Shown here one piece after another: positions 35,131 through 44,116 of a stretch of 64,000 bases of DNA (the stretch's first letter is position 1; each line of letters opens with the position of its first letter). The notes under the pieces were generated by a model. The model was not told where the DNA came from, made no database searches, and worked only from the letters and a program-made list of their open reading frames with translations. The translations under genes and the position numbers were made by a program. Source of the stretch: UBA3495 sp964629875. GTDB taxonomy: Bacteria; Chloroflexota; Dehalococcoidia; Lucifugimonadales; UBA3495. Where the stretch lies: contig CAZVRK010000005.1 of assembly GCA_964629875.1 (NCBI GenBank), positions 1 through 64,000 on the forward strand. Direction: 5' to 3'.

Positions 35131-36246
35131 TTGATAAATGCACTTGGACTAAGCGTGCCGTCCCTTGTTTCAGTATTGGTGTCGTTATCTGTGATAGTGG
35201 CCACTGTAATATTAGTGCTTCTGCTTTACAGTGTGATTTTTCCATTGGTGCGTCGCTTAGGCCGGTATGAGCCGAGTAGCCTCGTAGGTACATTTCTAAT
35301 ATCTTTAAGGTTACCAGTTGCGCTATATGTGGGGTTAGTAGGCCTTTATTTGGCTATTACTATACCGTTTAACCTAAGTGACCTTGAATCAACTTTAATC
35401 AATAAATTCGCTTTCTTATGTTGTATTGCCATTGCGGTCTTAGCAATCTCTGTTGTGATATCTAAGGGATGCTTATGGTATATCGTAAATATTGCTCCCA
35501 AAACACCTACTATATTGGATGATCGCATAATGCCTTTAGTAAGGCGTGTGGCGGTGTTAGTTGTTATAGGTATAGGTGGACTACAGATATTAGATCAGCT
35601 GGGCATAAATATTAGTCCTTTGTTAGCAGGTTTAGGGTTAGGAGGCTTGGCTGTTGCACTCGCTTTACAGCCTACTCTCAGTAACATATTCTCTGGCACC
35701 TACGTAATGACCGAAGGAGTTGTTTCACCTGGTGATTATATCGAGATGGAAGGTGGATTGTCAGGATATGTGATAGACGTCAGTTGGCGTAGTACTCGCC
35801 TTCGCACGTGGGAGAATAATCTTGTAGTTGTGCCTAATTCCAGATTTGCTGAATCAATAATAACTAATTATCAGAGTCCTTCGTTGCCGATGAATATATT
35901 AGTTAGGTGCGGAGTCAGTTACGATAGCGATCTTGACAGTGTCGAAGCTATATCGAAAGAAGTGACGCAAAACGTGATAGGGTCTGATTCGAATGCGGTA
36001 GAAGCGTATGGAAGTTGGTTTGGATTCGATAACTTCGGTGATTCCAACGTGGACTTCTGGATATTTATTCAAGCACGAGATAGGTTGTCCAGTTTTGAAT
36101 TGAAGAGCAATCTTATCAAACACTTACATAAGAGGTTCTCTGAAGAAGGTATAGTGATAAACTATCCTGTGAGAACACTGCAATTTCCAGAAAGGTTATT
36201 CGTTGAGACGCATAGCGACAGAGAAAATGTTGTTCATAAGGAATGA
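35131..36246 (+). CDS. MscS-family mechanosensitive ion channel
   Basis: A 371-residue protein with four or so N-terminal hydrophobic helices, then the pore helix and cytoplasmic MscS domain: G-L-G-L-G-G-L-A-V-A-L-A-L-Q-P-T-L-S-N, then G-D-Y-I-E-M-E-G and W-R-S-T-R-L-R-T-W-E-N-N-L-V-V-V-P-N. It opens under membrane tension to release solutes. Start is uncertain: TTG 35131 has its GGAG too far away, and only an ATT at 35116 is better spaced. Downstream of recF by 118 bases. Confidence 0.9.
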   Translation: MINALGLSVPSLVSVLVSLSVIVATVILVLLLYSVIFPLVRRLGRYEPSSLVGTFLISLRLPVALYVGLVGLYLAITIPFNLSDLESTLINKFAFLCCIAIAVLAISVVISKGCLWYIVNIAPKTPTILDDRIMPLVRRVAVLVVIGIGGLQILDQLGINISPLLAGLGLGGLAVALALQPTLSNIFSGTYVMTEGVVSPGDYIEMEGGLSGYVIDVSWRSTRLRTWENNLVVVPNSRFAESIITNYQSPSLPMNILVRCGVSYDSDLDSVEAISKEVTQNVIGSDSNAVEAYGSWFGFDNFGDSNVDFWIFIQARDRLSSFELKSNLIKHLHKRFSEEGIVINYPVRTLQFPERLFVETHSDRENVVHKE

Positions 36247-36347
36247 TATTCACGCTGCTGATATTCTGGATAAAATGGTAGATTAAGGTAATATCCTTGC
36301 TACCCTTCTAGACGATTGCTATAATTCACATTCCGTATCCCCAAAGG

Positions 36348-36424
36348 GGGCCTGTAGCTCAGGTGGTTAGAGCGCAGTCCTGATAAGACTGAGGTCGTTG
36401 GTTCGAGTCCATCCAGGCCCACCA
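36348..36424 (+). tRNA. tRNA-Ile (anticodon GAT)
   Basis: Cloverleaf of 77 bases: acceptor GGGCCTG pairs CAGGCCC, D stem GCTC/GAGC, anticodon stem CAGTC/GACTG with loop CTGATAA (anticodon GAT), T loop TTCGAGT, discriminator A and encoded CCA. The T stem GTTGG/CCATC has one T-T mismatch. Confidence 0.95.
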
Positions 36425-36456
36425 TAAGTAGACTGTATTCATTTAGACGATTCTGA

Positions 36457-37371
36457 TTAAAGGATGGCAATAGGGTTAACCGGAGACCCTGTTCCTCCAA
36501 CTACCCTCAACGGATTAACCGTCAACATGAATTCGTAGCGATTTTCCTCTCTACATGCATCAGCTAACGGCTCTAATAGGGCATTGTCTAATAATCCGAT
36601 TCCGTATGCGAATATAGCTGCGTGAACTGACCAGGGGATATCGTAACCGCTTGGCATGTAGTCCATCATGTCCCAGACTAATAGGCAGCAATCTGATTGC
36701 CTGAGAAATTTTAGACACGAAGCGTGTAAACCGGGTCTGCCTGCTGGATCGCTTCCCCACATTGGATTTGTTTCGTTCCATTTTTCTCTACCGCCATAAA
36801 CGCAAATAGCATCGCCTGGCTCTAGGGATATACCCTGAGCTTTCGCTACGTCTTCTAGTTCCCATCCATGTATTGGGCTCTGCATATCAGCGAATTGTTC
36901 TCCTCTGTAGGAAGGGACATCTAGCAGAATCCCTCTAGTTATTATTCCTTCCTTCCAATGTTCCACAGAGCCCCAGTTTGATCCTTGGAATGTTATGACA
37001 TCATCGGGGTTTCTACCATTCCACATTCCATTATCGTCCCAAACATGACATAAGGCATCAAGATGTGTGTTGGCTTGACCATGATATGAGACACCGTAGA
37101 AGTCCGTCGCAGAACCCCCTCCAGGTGGTCGGACGTTGCGGTTCATGAAATGTAGAGCTGGTGTAGGATTATTTGCGGCGGGTGTTTTAGGAAATTCTCT
37201 ACTGAGCGACACCGCACGGCCAGACTTAACCAAGCTTGCGGCGTGTAAGCGTTTTTTATTGTCTATCATATTCACAGCGCCGATTTGGTCATCCTGCCCC
37301 CAGCGTCCCCAGTTACGATCGTTCTGAATGTAAGATGAAATTTCGTCTGATGTAGGAATCTTATTATTCAT
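36457..37371 (-). CDS. Cyclase-family (kynurenine formamidase-like) hydrolase
   Basis: A 304-residue protein of the metal-dependent cyclase/formamidase family. The signature is Y-H-G-Q-A-N-T-H-L-D-A-L-C-H, a variant of H-x-G-T-H-x-D-x-x-x-H, with G-D-D/Q-I-G-A-V-N at the N-terminus and G-D-A-I-C-V-Y-G-G later. Members open amide or lactone rings. ATG 37371 with AAGGAG eight bases upstream is chosen; the GTG at 37380 sits inside that ribosome site. Monocistronic, substrate unknown. Confidence 0.87.
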   Translation of the reverse strand: MNNKIPTSDEISSYIQNDRNWGRWGQDDQIGAVNMIDNKKRLHAASLVKSGRAVSLSREFPKTPAANNPTPALHFMNRNVRPPGGGSATDFYGVSYHGQANTHLDALCHVWDDNGMWNGRNPDDVITFQGSNWGSVEHWKEGIITRGILLDVPSYRGEQFADMQSPIHGWELEDVAKAQGISLEPGDAICVYGGREKWNETNPMWGSDPAGRPGLHASCLKFLRQSDCCLLVWDMMDYMPSGYDIPWSVHAAIFAYGIGLLDNALLEPLADACREENRYEFMLTVNPLRVVGGTGSPVNPIAIL

Positions 37372-37469
37372 GGTTGTCACTCCTTGGTAATAGGATTTAT
37401 TAGATATTATTGGTGGTTTTCGTGCGCTGATCTATTATCTAATTATCGTGAGTAACCGGACTACGACTC

Positions 37470-37766
37470 TTACTTTCTCGATTTAGATCTCCGCACTGGA
37501 AAAATGCCGGTATGCTTTTGTTTCCGAATCCATTTTAAGTACTTTTGTATTCTAGAATTATTATTAAGGAGTCTTATGTCGCATAATTCTTTTGCTAAGG
37601 TAGCTTCTGAAAAAAGGGCGTGTATCTGTTTGTGACAGGTACCGCATAGGTCAGCAGTTTCACCCAATTTTCCACCTTTTGCTTTTGGAATTAAATGGTG
37701 GACAGTATATCTATTTACTTCTCGAAGACATAGCTCACATTCAATAATTATGCTTTGTATACTCAT
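37470..37766 (-). CDS. HNH endonuclease-domain protein
   Basis: A 98-residue protein with C-E-L-C, then H-H-L-I-P-K-A-K-G-G-K, then L-C-G-T-C-H-K-Q-I-H-A. This is a compact HNH nuclease with a Cys4 zinc frame (CxxC...CxxC). Small HNH proteins of this kind cut or nick DNA; whether this serves repair, restriction or is a relic is not visible. Lies just downstream of the 165-residue unknown gene (13 bases), same strand. Confidence 0.82.
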   Translation of the reverse strand: MSIQSIIIECELCLREVNRYTVHHLIPKAKGGKLGETADLCGTCHKQIHALFSEATLAKELCDIRLLNNNSRIQKYLKWIRKQKHTGIFPVRRSKSRK

Positions 37767-37779
37767 AAAAAGATGTCAC

Positions 37780-38277
37780 TCAACCATTGTTTATAGTATT
37801 GTGGTGATCATCATATAGATACCGCCATGTAGGCATATCGACTTGCCATGTACGGTCTTCCAATATCATTGGTATTACTAGCCCAGACATCATACGTCTT
37901 TCATGAACTCTACTATTATCTTGGGTAACTCCAAAAGGCAGAAAAACGAAGGCGTGTACGTCGTCTATATAATTAGTTGGAGATACGCCTAGATCAGTTA
38001 GATCTTCCAGTGGCCACATACCTAATACCGTCGTCCTAAAATCTTCCATCATTGAGACTCTCATCGGATGGCCAGAGTCGTAACCTGCTTGATAAGCATC
38101 TTGCATATTGATATTGTTCTTGGTAGCCCAGACACCCATCCTCATGCCCTTAGTCTCCTTAGATAATAGAGACCATGCGAGGTCCATATTGCCATCTCGT
38201 ACCGACTCAGCGAATAGGCCTGCCCTATTTCCTACGTCGTCAGGTTCAAGACTTCTTTTTTTCCCGGGTATTCGCAT
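37780..38277 (-). CDS. Conserved-looking unknown, possibly NTF2-like
   Basis: A 165-residue soluble protein. F-A-E-S-V-R-D-G-N-M-D-L-A-W-S-L-L-S recalls the first helix of NTF2-like folds, and W-P-L-E-D-L-T-D-L-G-V-S-P-T-N-Y-I-D with H-A-F-V-F-L-P-F-G-V looks like a conserved core. The last third ends W-Q-V-D-M-P-T-W-R-Y. No signal peptide. No family assigned with confidence. Confidence 0.6.
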   Translation of the reverse strand: MRIPGKKRSLEPDDVGNRAGLFAESVRDGNMDLAWSLLSKETKGMRMGVWATKNNINMQDAYQAGYDSGHPMRVSMMEDFRTTVLGMWPLEDLTDLGVSPTNYIDDVHAFVFLPFGVTQDNSRVHERRMMSGLVIPMILEDRTWQVDMPTWRYLYDDHHNTINNG

Positions 38278-38372
38278 TGTGCCTACTTCCGACTTGTAAT
38301 GTAGAGAATGAATTTTATAATTTAGGATCTGGATTCATAAATGAAATGTATTAAGTGGGCCATGAATCAGAT

Positions 38373-40088
38373 TCAGTACCCGATGCTGTAACCGTCATAA
38401 CGCGGGTCTGCTGCGCCTTGGAGAACTCCGGCAGAAGAGTCTACTTGTATGATCATTTCTCTTCCAGTTACACCGTCCCATGTATCAAGGACACGTACGT
38501 TATGACCTCTTTCCCTGAGGTTCTTAATTGTTTCCTCGTTAAAACGACCTTCCAGGAGCAGTTCGTTTTCACAGCTGTGCGGTATGTTGGATTCGGTAGG
38601 GCTATGATTATCTTTCCATCTTGGGGCTTCTACGGCTTCAGCTATAGTCATACCAAAGTCCACTAGATCACTGATTATTTGCATATTGGCTTGGACTTGT
38701 GTATCAGCGCCAGGGGTTCCCAGTACATATTTGAGTCCTCCGCTGCTCGGCTGTGTGTTTATTGAATCACCGTTGAAGACCATTACAGGATTCATTGTGT
38801 GACGAACTCTTTTACCAGGAGCTAGACAATCGATATGCTTTTCATCCATATGCCAGTAGGTCATCCGGTTATTTAAAAGTATCCCAGTGCCGGGGGCTAC
38901 TATGCTAGATCCCCACGAACTTTGAAGGCTTTGCAATTGGCATACTGCATTACCATTTTTATCTGCTATAACGAAACATGTAGTATCTTCTTCTTCAACT
39001 ACTGCCCCTGTCTTGGTATTCTGAGTGGGTGAGCCAGATTGATATGCCCAAGGATTTCCTTCGACCACAACATGGTTAGCGTTTTCCATGTTAATGGTTT
39101 TGGAACGTTCACATGCATAATCTTTAGATAAAAGACCTTCTATAGGTACGTCTATATAATCTGGGTCTGCCACATATGCTTCACGGTCACTGAAAGCTAG
39201 CTTTTTCGCTTCGACCATAACATGTATTGCATCAGCCGTGTCGTAACCAAAGTCCCTAATATTAAAGTGCTCGATAATATTCAGTTCTTGTAGCAGTATA
39301 TGGCCACTAGAATTAGGAGGGGCTTCATATATCGTATGACCTCTATAGGTAGTTGAAATTGGATTTTGCCAGCGAGCTGAGCAATCGGCCATATCTTTCA
39401 TGGTCAGCAACCCGCCTTCTGATTGGACAAATTCCACTATGGATTTAGCAATATCCCCTGTGTAAAAACTTTGTCTACCTTGCTCGCCGAGGATTTTCAA
39501 GGTTTTAGCTAGATCTTTTTGATAAATAATATCTCCGGGTTGGAGGGGTTTTCCATTGTTGGTAAATATTGCTGCTGATGAAGGAAATTCGCAGAGGAGC
39601 TTATCTTGTCCAATAGCATTGGATAGGTAGTGAGTTACCGGAAACCCATTTTCTGCAAGATCTATAGCGCATCGAAATAATTCTGTAAGTGGGAGAGATC
39701 CGAATTTTTCGTGTGTGTCTATCCAACTGTGTACCAGTCCTGGTACTGACATAGACAATACCCCTTTAGTAGGGATTCCTATAGGTAGGTATTTCTCTCT
39801 AGTGGCAGCATATGGTGCTGCTCCCGTTCCATTAGATATGCTTATCTTGTTATCTGATTTCCAGTAGACCATGATAAAACCGTCGCCACCTATTCCAGAC
39901 ATCATTGGCTCTACTACATTTAGGACCGACGCTGTTGCTATAGCAGCGTCTACTGCATTTCCGCCTTTTTGTAGTATGGATATCCCTGCTTGGGAAGCAA
40001 GAGGGTGGCCTGAACAAACCATTCCATTTCTACCCATTACAACAGGTCTATGTGATGTGAACTGGACTCCATGTGGCGAAGAAGGCAT
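38373..40088 (-). CDS. ggt: Gamma-glutamyltransferase
   Basis: A 571-residue GGT-family N-terminal-nucleophile hydrolase. G-G-N-A-V-D-A-A-I-A opens the large subunit; the autocleavage site is E-E-E-D-T369-T370-C-F, the first Thr becoming the nucleophile of the small subunit; P-G-T-G-I-L-L-N-N-R-M follows. No signal peptide is visible. ATG 40088 has AAGGAG eight bases upstream; the longer frame to 40145 is rejected. It cleaves gamma-glutamyl bonds (glutathione), though some relatives act on other acyl groups such as cephalosporins. Confidence 0.92.
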   Translation of the reverse strand: MPSSPHGVQFTSHRPVVMGRNGMVCSGHPLASQAGISILQKGGNAVDAAIATASVLNVVEPMMSGIGGDGFIMVYWKSDNKISISNGTGAAPYAATREKYLPIGIPTKGVLSMSVPGLVHSWIDTHEKFGSLPLTELFRCAIDLAENGFPVTHYLSNAIGQDKLLCEFPSSAAIFTNNGKPLQPGDIIYQKDLAKTLKILGEQGRQSFYTGDIAKSIVEFVQSEGGLLTMKDMADCSARWQNPISTTYRGHTIYEAPPNSSGHILLQELNIIEHFNIRDFGYDTADAIHVMVEAKKLAFSDREAYVADPDYIDVPIEGLLSKDYACERSKTINMENANHVVVEGNPWAYQSGSPTQNTKTGAVVEEEDTTCFVIADKNGNAVCQLQSLQSSWGSSIVAPGTGILLNNRMTYWHMDEKHIDCLAPGKRVRHTMNPVMVFNGDSINTQPSSGGLKYVLGTPGADTQVQANMQIISDLVDFGMTIAEAVEAPRWKDNHSPTESNIPHSCENELLLEGRFNEETIKNLRERGHNVRVLDTWDGVTGREMIIQVDSSAGVLQGAADPRYDGYSIGY

Positions 40089-40157
40089 ATATGGTCTCCT
40101 TAAAATAGTTAAATGGATTATGATATTGAGCTTTTGTACCGTCAATAATGTAGATAA

Positions 40158-40187
40158 AATTAAAGGGCCCTGTTGGGCCCCTTAATT
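40158..40187 (-). terminator. Hairpin terminator after the Gly/Cys-tailed IscA-like gene
   Basis: Arms 40158-40170 and 40175-40187 (GGGCCC core, one mismatch) around TGTT. On the minus strand the hairpin is followed by TTTATC-like T-rich sequence, so it ends the gene stopping at 40204. Confidence 0.75.
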
Positions 40188-40203
40188 GTCTTTAACTGTT
40201 GTT

Positions 40204-40617
40204 TTAATGACCGCCGCAACCGCAGCCGCCGCCACCGCCGCCGCATCCACATCCGCCGCCGCCGCCGCAACCGCCGCCGCCGCCGCCGCATCCACATCCG
40301 CCGCCGCCACATCCGCAGCCACCACCACTGGCATACATCGGATTGTTTATTACGAAACCGACTTGTCCACCAAAGTTTTCCACGTAATCTATAGTAGCTT
40401 CTTCTAGGAAAGGAGCGCTATCAGAGTCCATCAAGAAGCTGACGCCATCCATACTTAGTACAGTGTCATCTGCTTGGCTTTCACTTTCCATCGTCAACAT
40501 GTACTGTAATCCACCCTGTTCTGATGGCATAGCGACTACCCGCAAGGAACTCCCTGATTCTCCTTCTCCTTCGATTACTTCCTTCAATTTTTCAATTGCT
40601 AGTGACGTTACTTCCAT
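40204..40617 (-). CDS. IscA/HesB-like protein with Gly/Cys-rich C-terminal tail
   Basis: A 137-residue protein. The first 95 residues follow the A-type Fe-S carrier (IscA/ErpA/HesB) pattern: A-I-E-K-L-K-E-V, L-R-V-V, L-Q-Y-M-L, D-G-V-S-F-L-M-D, the D-Y-V region and F-V-I-N-N-P. The internal Cys of G-x-C-S-G (Cys35 in E. coli IscA) is missing (P-S-E-Q-G-G). The usual C-x-C-G end is expanded into about 40 residues of Gly with nine Cys and a last His, mostly C-G-C units. It may bind Fe or Zn through the tail. Monocistronic, with its own terminator. Confidence 0.82.
   Translation of the reverse strand: MEVTSLAIEKLKEVIEGEGESGSSLRVVAMPSEQGGLQYMLTMESESQADDTVLSMDGVSFLMDSDSAPFLEEATIDYVENFGGQVGFVINNPMYASGGGCGCGGGGCGCGGGGGGCGGGGGCGCGGGGGGCGCGGH
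40208..40330 (-). repeat. GC-rich codon repeat coding the Gly/Cys tail
   Basis: Long runs of GCCGCC and CATCC/CAACC units, far richer in G and C than the rest of the window, encoding Gly-Cys repeats. It is prone to slippage, so length may vary between strains or be misassembled. Confidence 0.8.
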
Positions 40618-40738
40618 CTTGTTTTCCCCCTATTTAGGATACTTGGTAATGGCCCAGTAAATATATACGTCTAAATTGAAGGCTACCATAGCACTGGGTT
40701 ACAGTCAATTAGTATCCATGCTGAGTAAATTGTATTTC

Positions 40739-41986
40739 TTATAGCGTTCCTAGCTTAGCGAGAGCTAGATTTGCAGCAACTTTGCCTGATGATATGGCCC
40801 CATTTATAGAGCCATTTTCTCTATAGTCTCCACATACTAGGACGCCGCTGTCTAAATATATAGTTTTGTCTTTTATTTCTGAAAATGGTGGTGATTGGTC
40901 TGGTAGTACGTGAGGTATTATGTACGAGTGAAGGTGTTCCCAGTTGTCAATTTCATTGCCAAACCACTCCCTTGCTTGGATTAGTATGTCTGACATCAAG
41001 TTCGAATTTTTATCATATTTGTCACCCAAAACTGTGATGGATATTAACGATTTGTCTTTGGGAGCATATGACATCGAGATATTACTAGGGATACATAAAC
41101 TATTTATCGGGCCATAGCCTGTTCCGTTTATAGCTAGATAATCTCGGATATCCGGTGGTTTTTCGGTACAAAAATAAACACACGTTGAACTGTTATACGT
41201 GGGAGATGAGACCTGTACCAGGTTTTCTGCGGACGGCCCGTCGGTAGCAACAATCACAGTATTGGCATTAATTTGATCGCCGGAAGATGTGACAATAGCG
41301 TTCTTTGTTACGCTTGTAACCTGCGTGTTCAATAGAATGGATTTTTCAGGTAGTGATTCGGCCATTTGTGAGGGAATAGCCTGAATTCCGTTCTCGGGGA
41401 GTGTGGTTTCACCTGATGACATCATTGAGAATATGAATTCAAACATTACACTTGATGTGACCAGCTCGGTATCCCCAAAGACCCCTCCCAATAATGGTTT
41501 AAAAAAAGTAGATATGATTTGTTCCGAAAATCCTAGGTTTTTCAGATATTGGATGGTCTGTATATCCTGACCATTGAAAATATTATTTAACGACTTATTT
41601 TTGAGTGCGCTCCTGAGGAATCCAACTTTTAGCTTATCCTTTACAGATCCTATCGGCGCACGGATAGTGTCGAACAAATCTAACGGCTTACGCCAGGGAT
41701 CACCGATTTTGTGGAATTTATTATTGATGCGTACTAGGCTACCTGGATAGAATGTGTGTAGGTTGAGTGATTCATAATTAAGTTCGCGCTTGGTGGCAGG
41801 ATAGGCTGTAAATAAGACTTGGAATCCTCTGTCTAGTAAATACCCATTTACGTAGTCTGTTCTTAATCGGCCTCCGAGAGAATCGGATTTATCTACAAGC
41901 AAAAATGACGTGTTTGCATTATGTAACTCTCGCGCACATGAAAGCCCTGCTAATCCTGCTCCTACTATGATGACGTCATAGTTCAT
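40739..41986 (-). CDS. FAD-dependent oxidoreductase (amine oxidase/desaturase-like)
   Basis: A 415-residue flavoprotein: N-terminal dinucleotide motif V-I-I-V-G-A-G-L-A-G-L-S-C-A, then D-x-S-D-S-L-G-G-R-L-R-T, and C-terminal G-V-L-V-C-G-D-Y-R-E-N-G-S-I-N-G-A-I-S-S-G. This is the amine-oxidase/phytoene-desaturase/protoporphyrinogen-oxidase superfamily; no substrate is known. Its start overlaps the previous gene by 11 bases, so translation is coupled. It closes the photolyase operon. Such proteins are common beside photolyase/YbjT clusters. Confidence 0.9.
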   Translation of the reverse strand: MNYDVIIVGAGLAGLSCARELHNANTSFLLVDKSDSLGGRLRTDYVNGYLLDRGFQVLFTAYPATKRELNYESLNLHTFYPGSLVRINNKFHKIGDPWRKPLDLFDTIRAPIGSVKDKLKVGFLRSALKNKSLNNIFNGQDIQTIQYLKNLGFSEQIISTFFKPLLGGVFGDTELVTSSVMFEFIFSMMSSGETTLPENGIQAIPSQMAESLPEKSILLNTQVTSVTKNAIVTSSGDQINANTVIVATDGPSAENLVQVSSPTYNSSTCVYFCTEKPPDIRDYLAINGTGYGPINSLCIPSNISMSYAPKDKSLISITVLGDKYDKNSNLMSDILIQAREWFGNEIDNWEHLHSYIIPHVLPDQSPPFSEIKDKTIYLDSGVLVCGDYRENGSINGAISSGKVAANLALAKLGTL

Positions 41987-43373
41987 TGTCTTTTGACTTT
42001 CCTAGATAATGACTTAGCGCTTCTTCAATATATGGATATCTGTATGTGTATCCGCTTTGTGATAATTTAGTGGAATCTACTCTGGTGCTCGCTAGGATAG
42101 TCTCTCTACCCATTTGCCCGAACAACATTTTTATAACGAAAGCTGGTACTGCGGCAACTGTCGGCCTTTTCAAGATTGAGCCAAGTCGTTTTGTGAATTC
42201 TTTATTCGTTATGGGTTTATTAGAAGCAATGTTTATAGGTCCTTCTACGGTGGCATTTTGCATCAAATGATGGATCGCACAGATAGCGTCATCCAGGCTA
42301 ATCCAACTCATGTATTGTTTCCCGTGTCCAATCCTGCCGCCAAACCCTAATTTGAAAGGCATCAGCAATTTTTGCAGTGCTCCTCCCATTGGGCTTATCA
42401 CTACCCCAAAGCGCAAATGTACCACCCTGATCCCTTGGTCAGTTGCTGGTTCCGTAGACCCTTCCCATTTTTCAACTACTTGAGCAAGAAATCCTGTGCC
42501 ATGTGGAGATTGTTCATCTAGTAAATCGTCACCGGCATCTCCGTAATACCCAGTGGCTGACGCGCACAAAAAAGCTTTTGGAGGGGATCTTAAATTTGAT
42601 ATCGAGTTAGCAAGAAATTTAGTGCCAGTAACCCTACTGTTCAAGATTTCTGCTTTTTTCCTAGGAGTCCATCTGTGTTCTCCTACATTCTCTCCTGCCA
42701 AGTGCACAACGTAGTCAAATCCCTCTAGGGATTCAATATCTATAATATTATTTAAAGGGTCCCAAAAAATGGTGTCTTTATCGCTTGAGTTGTTGTTACG
42801 TACTAATCTGACTACTTTATGTCCACCAGTAGATAGATATGCGCTTAAAGCGCGGCCAATTAAACCTGTAGATCCGGAAATTAATATTTTGCTAACATTG
42901 TTTGATCGATATTTGTTATGAGCTTGTAAATCCGAACGAAGTACGCTGTGCCTGTAGGTGAACATTTTTTGAAGTAGTTTCTTCACAATTGGACCACCTA
43001 ACACATTGCCGATTATCCCACCACGCATAGAAAATTCTATTTCATCTTCTAATATGCATGTTTCTTTATCCTGTGGCTCTACCCGATGGATATGTTTCCA
43101 ATAGGCAAATGGGCCTTTAATTAGAATGTCGGCGAATTGGCGATCCTGGATAAAATCAGTATGATTTAAATACCATTTAGCTGATAATGGTCCAAGTTTA
43201 GTTCTGATTGTGATGTTTCCGTTATCCTTTATGGTTCCTGTCTGCTCTATAGTTTCGGCTGTCTGCCAAGGTGGGTTTAACCTCTCAAAAGCTCCTTCCC
43301 TGCAATGCCAATCAAAAACTTCGGTCGCCGGGTGGTCTAATAGTGATCGCTTAACGTAGGTTATAGTCTTCAT
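41976..43373 (-). CDS. SRPBCC + TIGR01777 epimerase fusion
   Basis: A 465-residue two-domain protein. Residues 1-150 are an SRPBCC (START-like) lipid/ligand-binding domain (S-L-L-D-H-P-A-T-E-V-F-D-W-H and W-K-H-I-H-R-V). Residues 160-455 are a TIGR01777/YfcH epimerase: I-L-I-S-G-S-T-G-L-I-G-R-A-L, L-A-G-E-N-V, S-A-T-G-Y-Y-G and W-I-S-L-D-D. This fusion is known in photolyase neighbourhoods. ATG overlaps the previous stop as ATGA. Redox role inferred; substrate unknown. Confidence 0.9.
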   Translation of the reverse strand: MKTITYVKRSLLDHPATEVFDWHCREGAFERLNPPWQTAETIEQTGTIKDNGNITIRTKLGPLSAKWYLNHTDFIQDRQFADILIKGPFAYWKHIHRVEPQDKETCILEDEIEFSMRGGIIGNVLGGPIVKKLLQKMFTYRHSVLRSDLQAHNKYRSNNVSKILISGSTGLIGRALSAYLSTGGHKVVRLVRNNNSSDKDTIFWDPLNNIIDIESLEGFDYVVHLAGENVGEHRWTPRKKAEILNSRVTGTKFLANSISNLRSPPKAFLCASATGYYGDAGDDLLDEQSPHGTGFLAQVVEKWEGSTEPATDQGIRVVHLRFGVVISPMGGALQKLLMPFKLGFGGRIGHGKQYMSWISLDDAICAIHHLMQNATVEGPINIASNKPITNKEFTKRLGSILKRPTVAAVPAFVIKMLFGQMGRETILASTRVDSTKLSQSGYTYRYPYIEEALSHYLGKSKDNEL

Positions 43374-44116
43374 TTATTGGTCCTTGTTAACAAGGATCCA
43401 AGCCCGCCATCTACTCCGATCACCTGGCCTGTCACCCATGTATTGAGTCTGTCTAATAGCCAGGTGATTGCCGAGACTACCTCGGATGGTTGTCCTATTC
43501 TAGAAATTGGGTGCATAGACTCAGATGAGCGTAATGTGCTTTCATGTTCTGTGATTGCAGTAGTCATGGGAGTATCGATTAGCCCTGGTGCTACGCAATT
43601 GACACGTATGCCCCGATTTGAGTAGGTCGCAGCAGCAGATAATGTTAGTCCTATCACGCCTGCCTTAGTAGCGCTAATAGCATCATGGTATGGCATACCT
43701 ATTCTACCGCAAGCAGCCGCGATTAATACGATAGAACCACCTTTTTTCATCATAACTTTAGACGCTCCTTTCACAGTACCCATAGCGCTGGTAAGGTTAG
43801 TATCTACTAAATCCTTCCACTGTTCAGATGATATGGTGTGGGATGGTTTCAGGAGAGATGTTCCTATACAGTTTACAGTCCCATCTATGGTGCCTAAGAC
43901 TTCTTCGGCAGTGGTATATGCTTTACTAATAGATTCAATATCCATTGACTCGATTATGATGGTTTTAGAATCGAGTTCCATTCCGAGTTCTTGCAGGGTT
44001 TTAGAATCTCGTCCAGCCAAGACGACTCGTTCACCTTTATGGCTTAAAGTCCTCGCCAGTGTGGATCCTATTCCGCCGCTAGCACCCAATATTAATGTGC
44101 CGCCTGTGTTGTTCAT
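43370..44116 (-). CDS. SDR-fold protein, active-site Tyr replaced
   Basis: A 248-residue short-chain dehydrogenase fold: L-G-A-S-G-G-I-G-S and N-C-I-G-T-S, then G-V-D-G-G-L-G. The active site is unusual: the Tyr of YxxxK is Ile (I-S-A-T-K-A-G), and the Ser strand reads I-V-L-I-A-A-A. It may bind NAD(P) without normal catalysis or use another residue. Both ends overlap neighbours by ATGA, so it is coupled to the YbjT-like and TIGR01777 genes. Confidence 0.85.
   Translation of the reverse strand: MNNTGGTLILGASGGIGSTLARTLSHKGERVVLAGRDSKTLQELGMELDSKTIIIESMDIESISKAYTTAEEVLGTIDGTVNCIGTSLLKPSHTISSEQWKDLVDTNLTSAMGTVKGASKVMMKKGGSIVLIAAACGRIGMPYHDAISATKAGVIGLTLSAAATYSNRGIRVNCVAPGLIDTPMTTAITEHESTLRSSESMHPISRIGQPSEVVSAITWLLDRLNTWVTGQVIGVDGGLGSLLTRTNK

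Noticed and set aside
40173..40407. Plus-strand ORFs rich in Ala or Arg
   Set aside because: They are the antisense reading of the Gly/Cys codon repeat of the IscA-like gene and have no ribosome sites.
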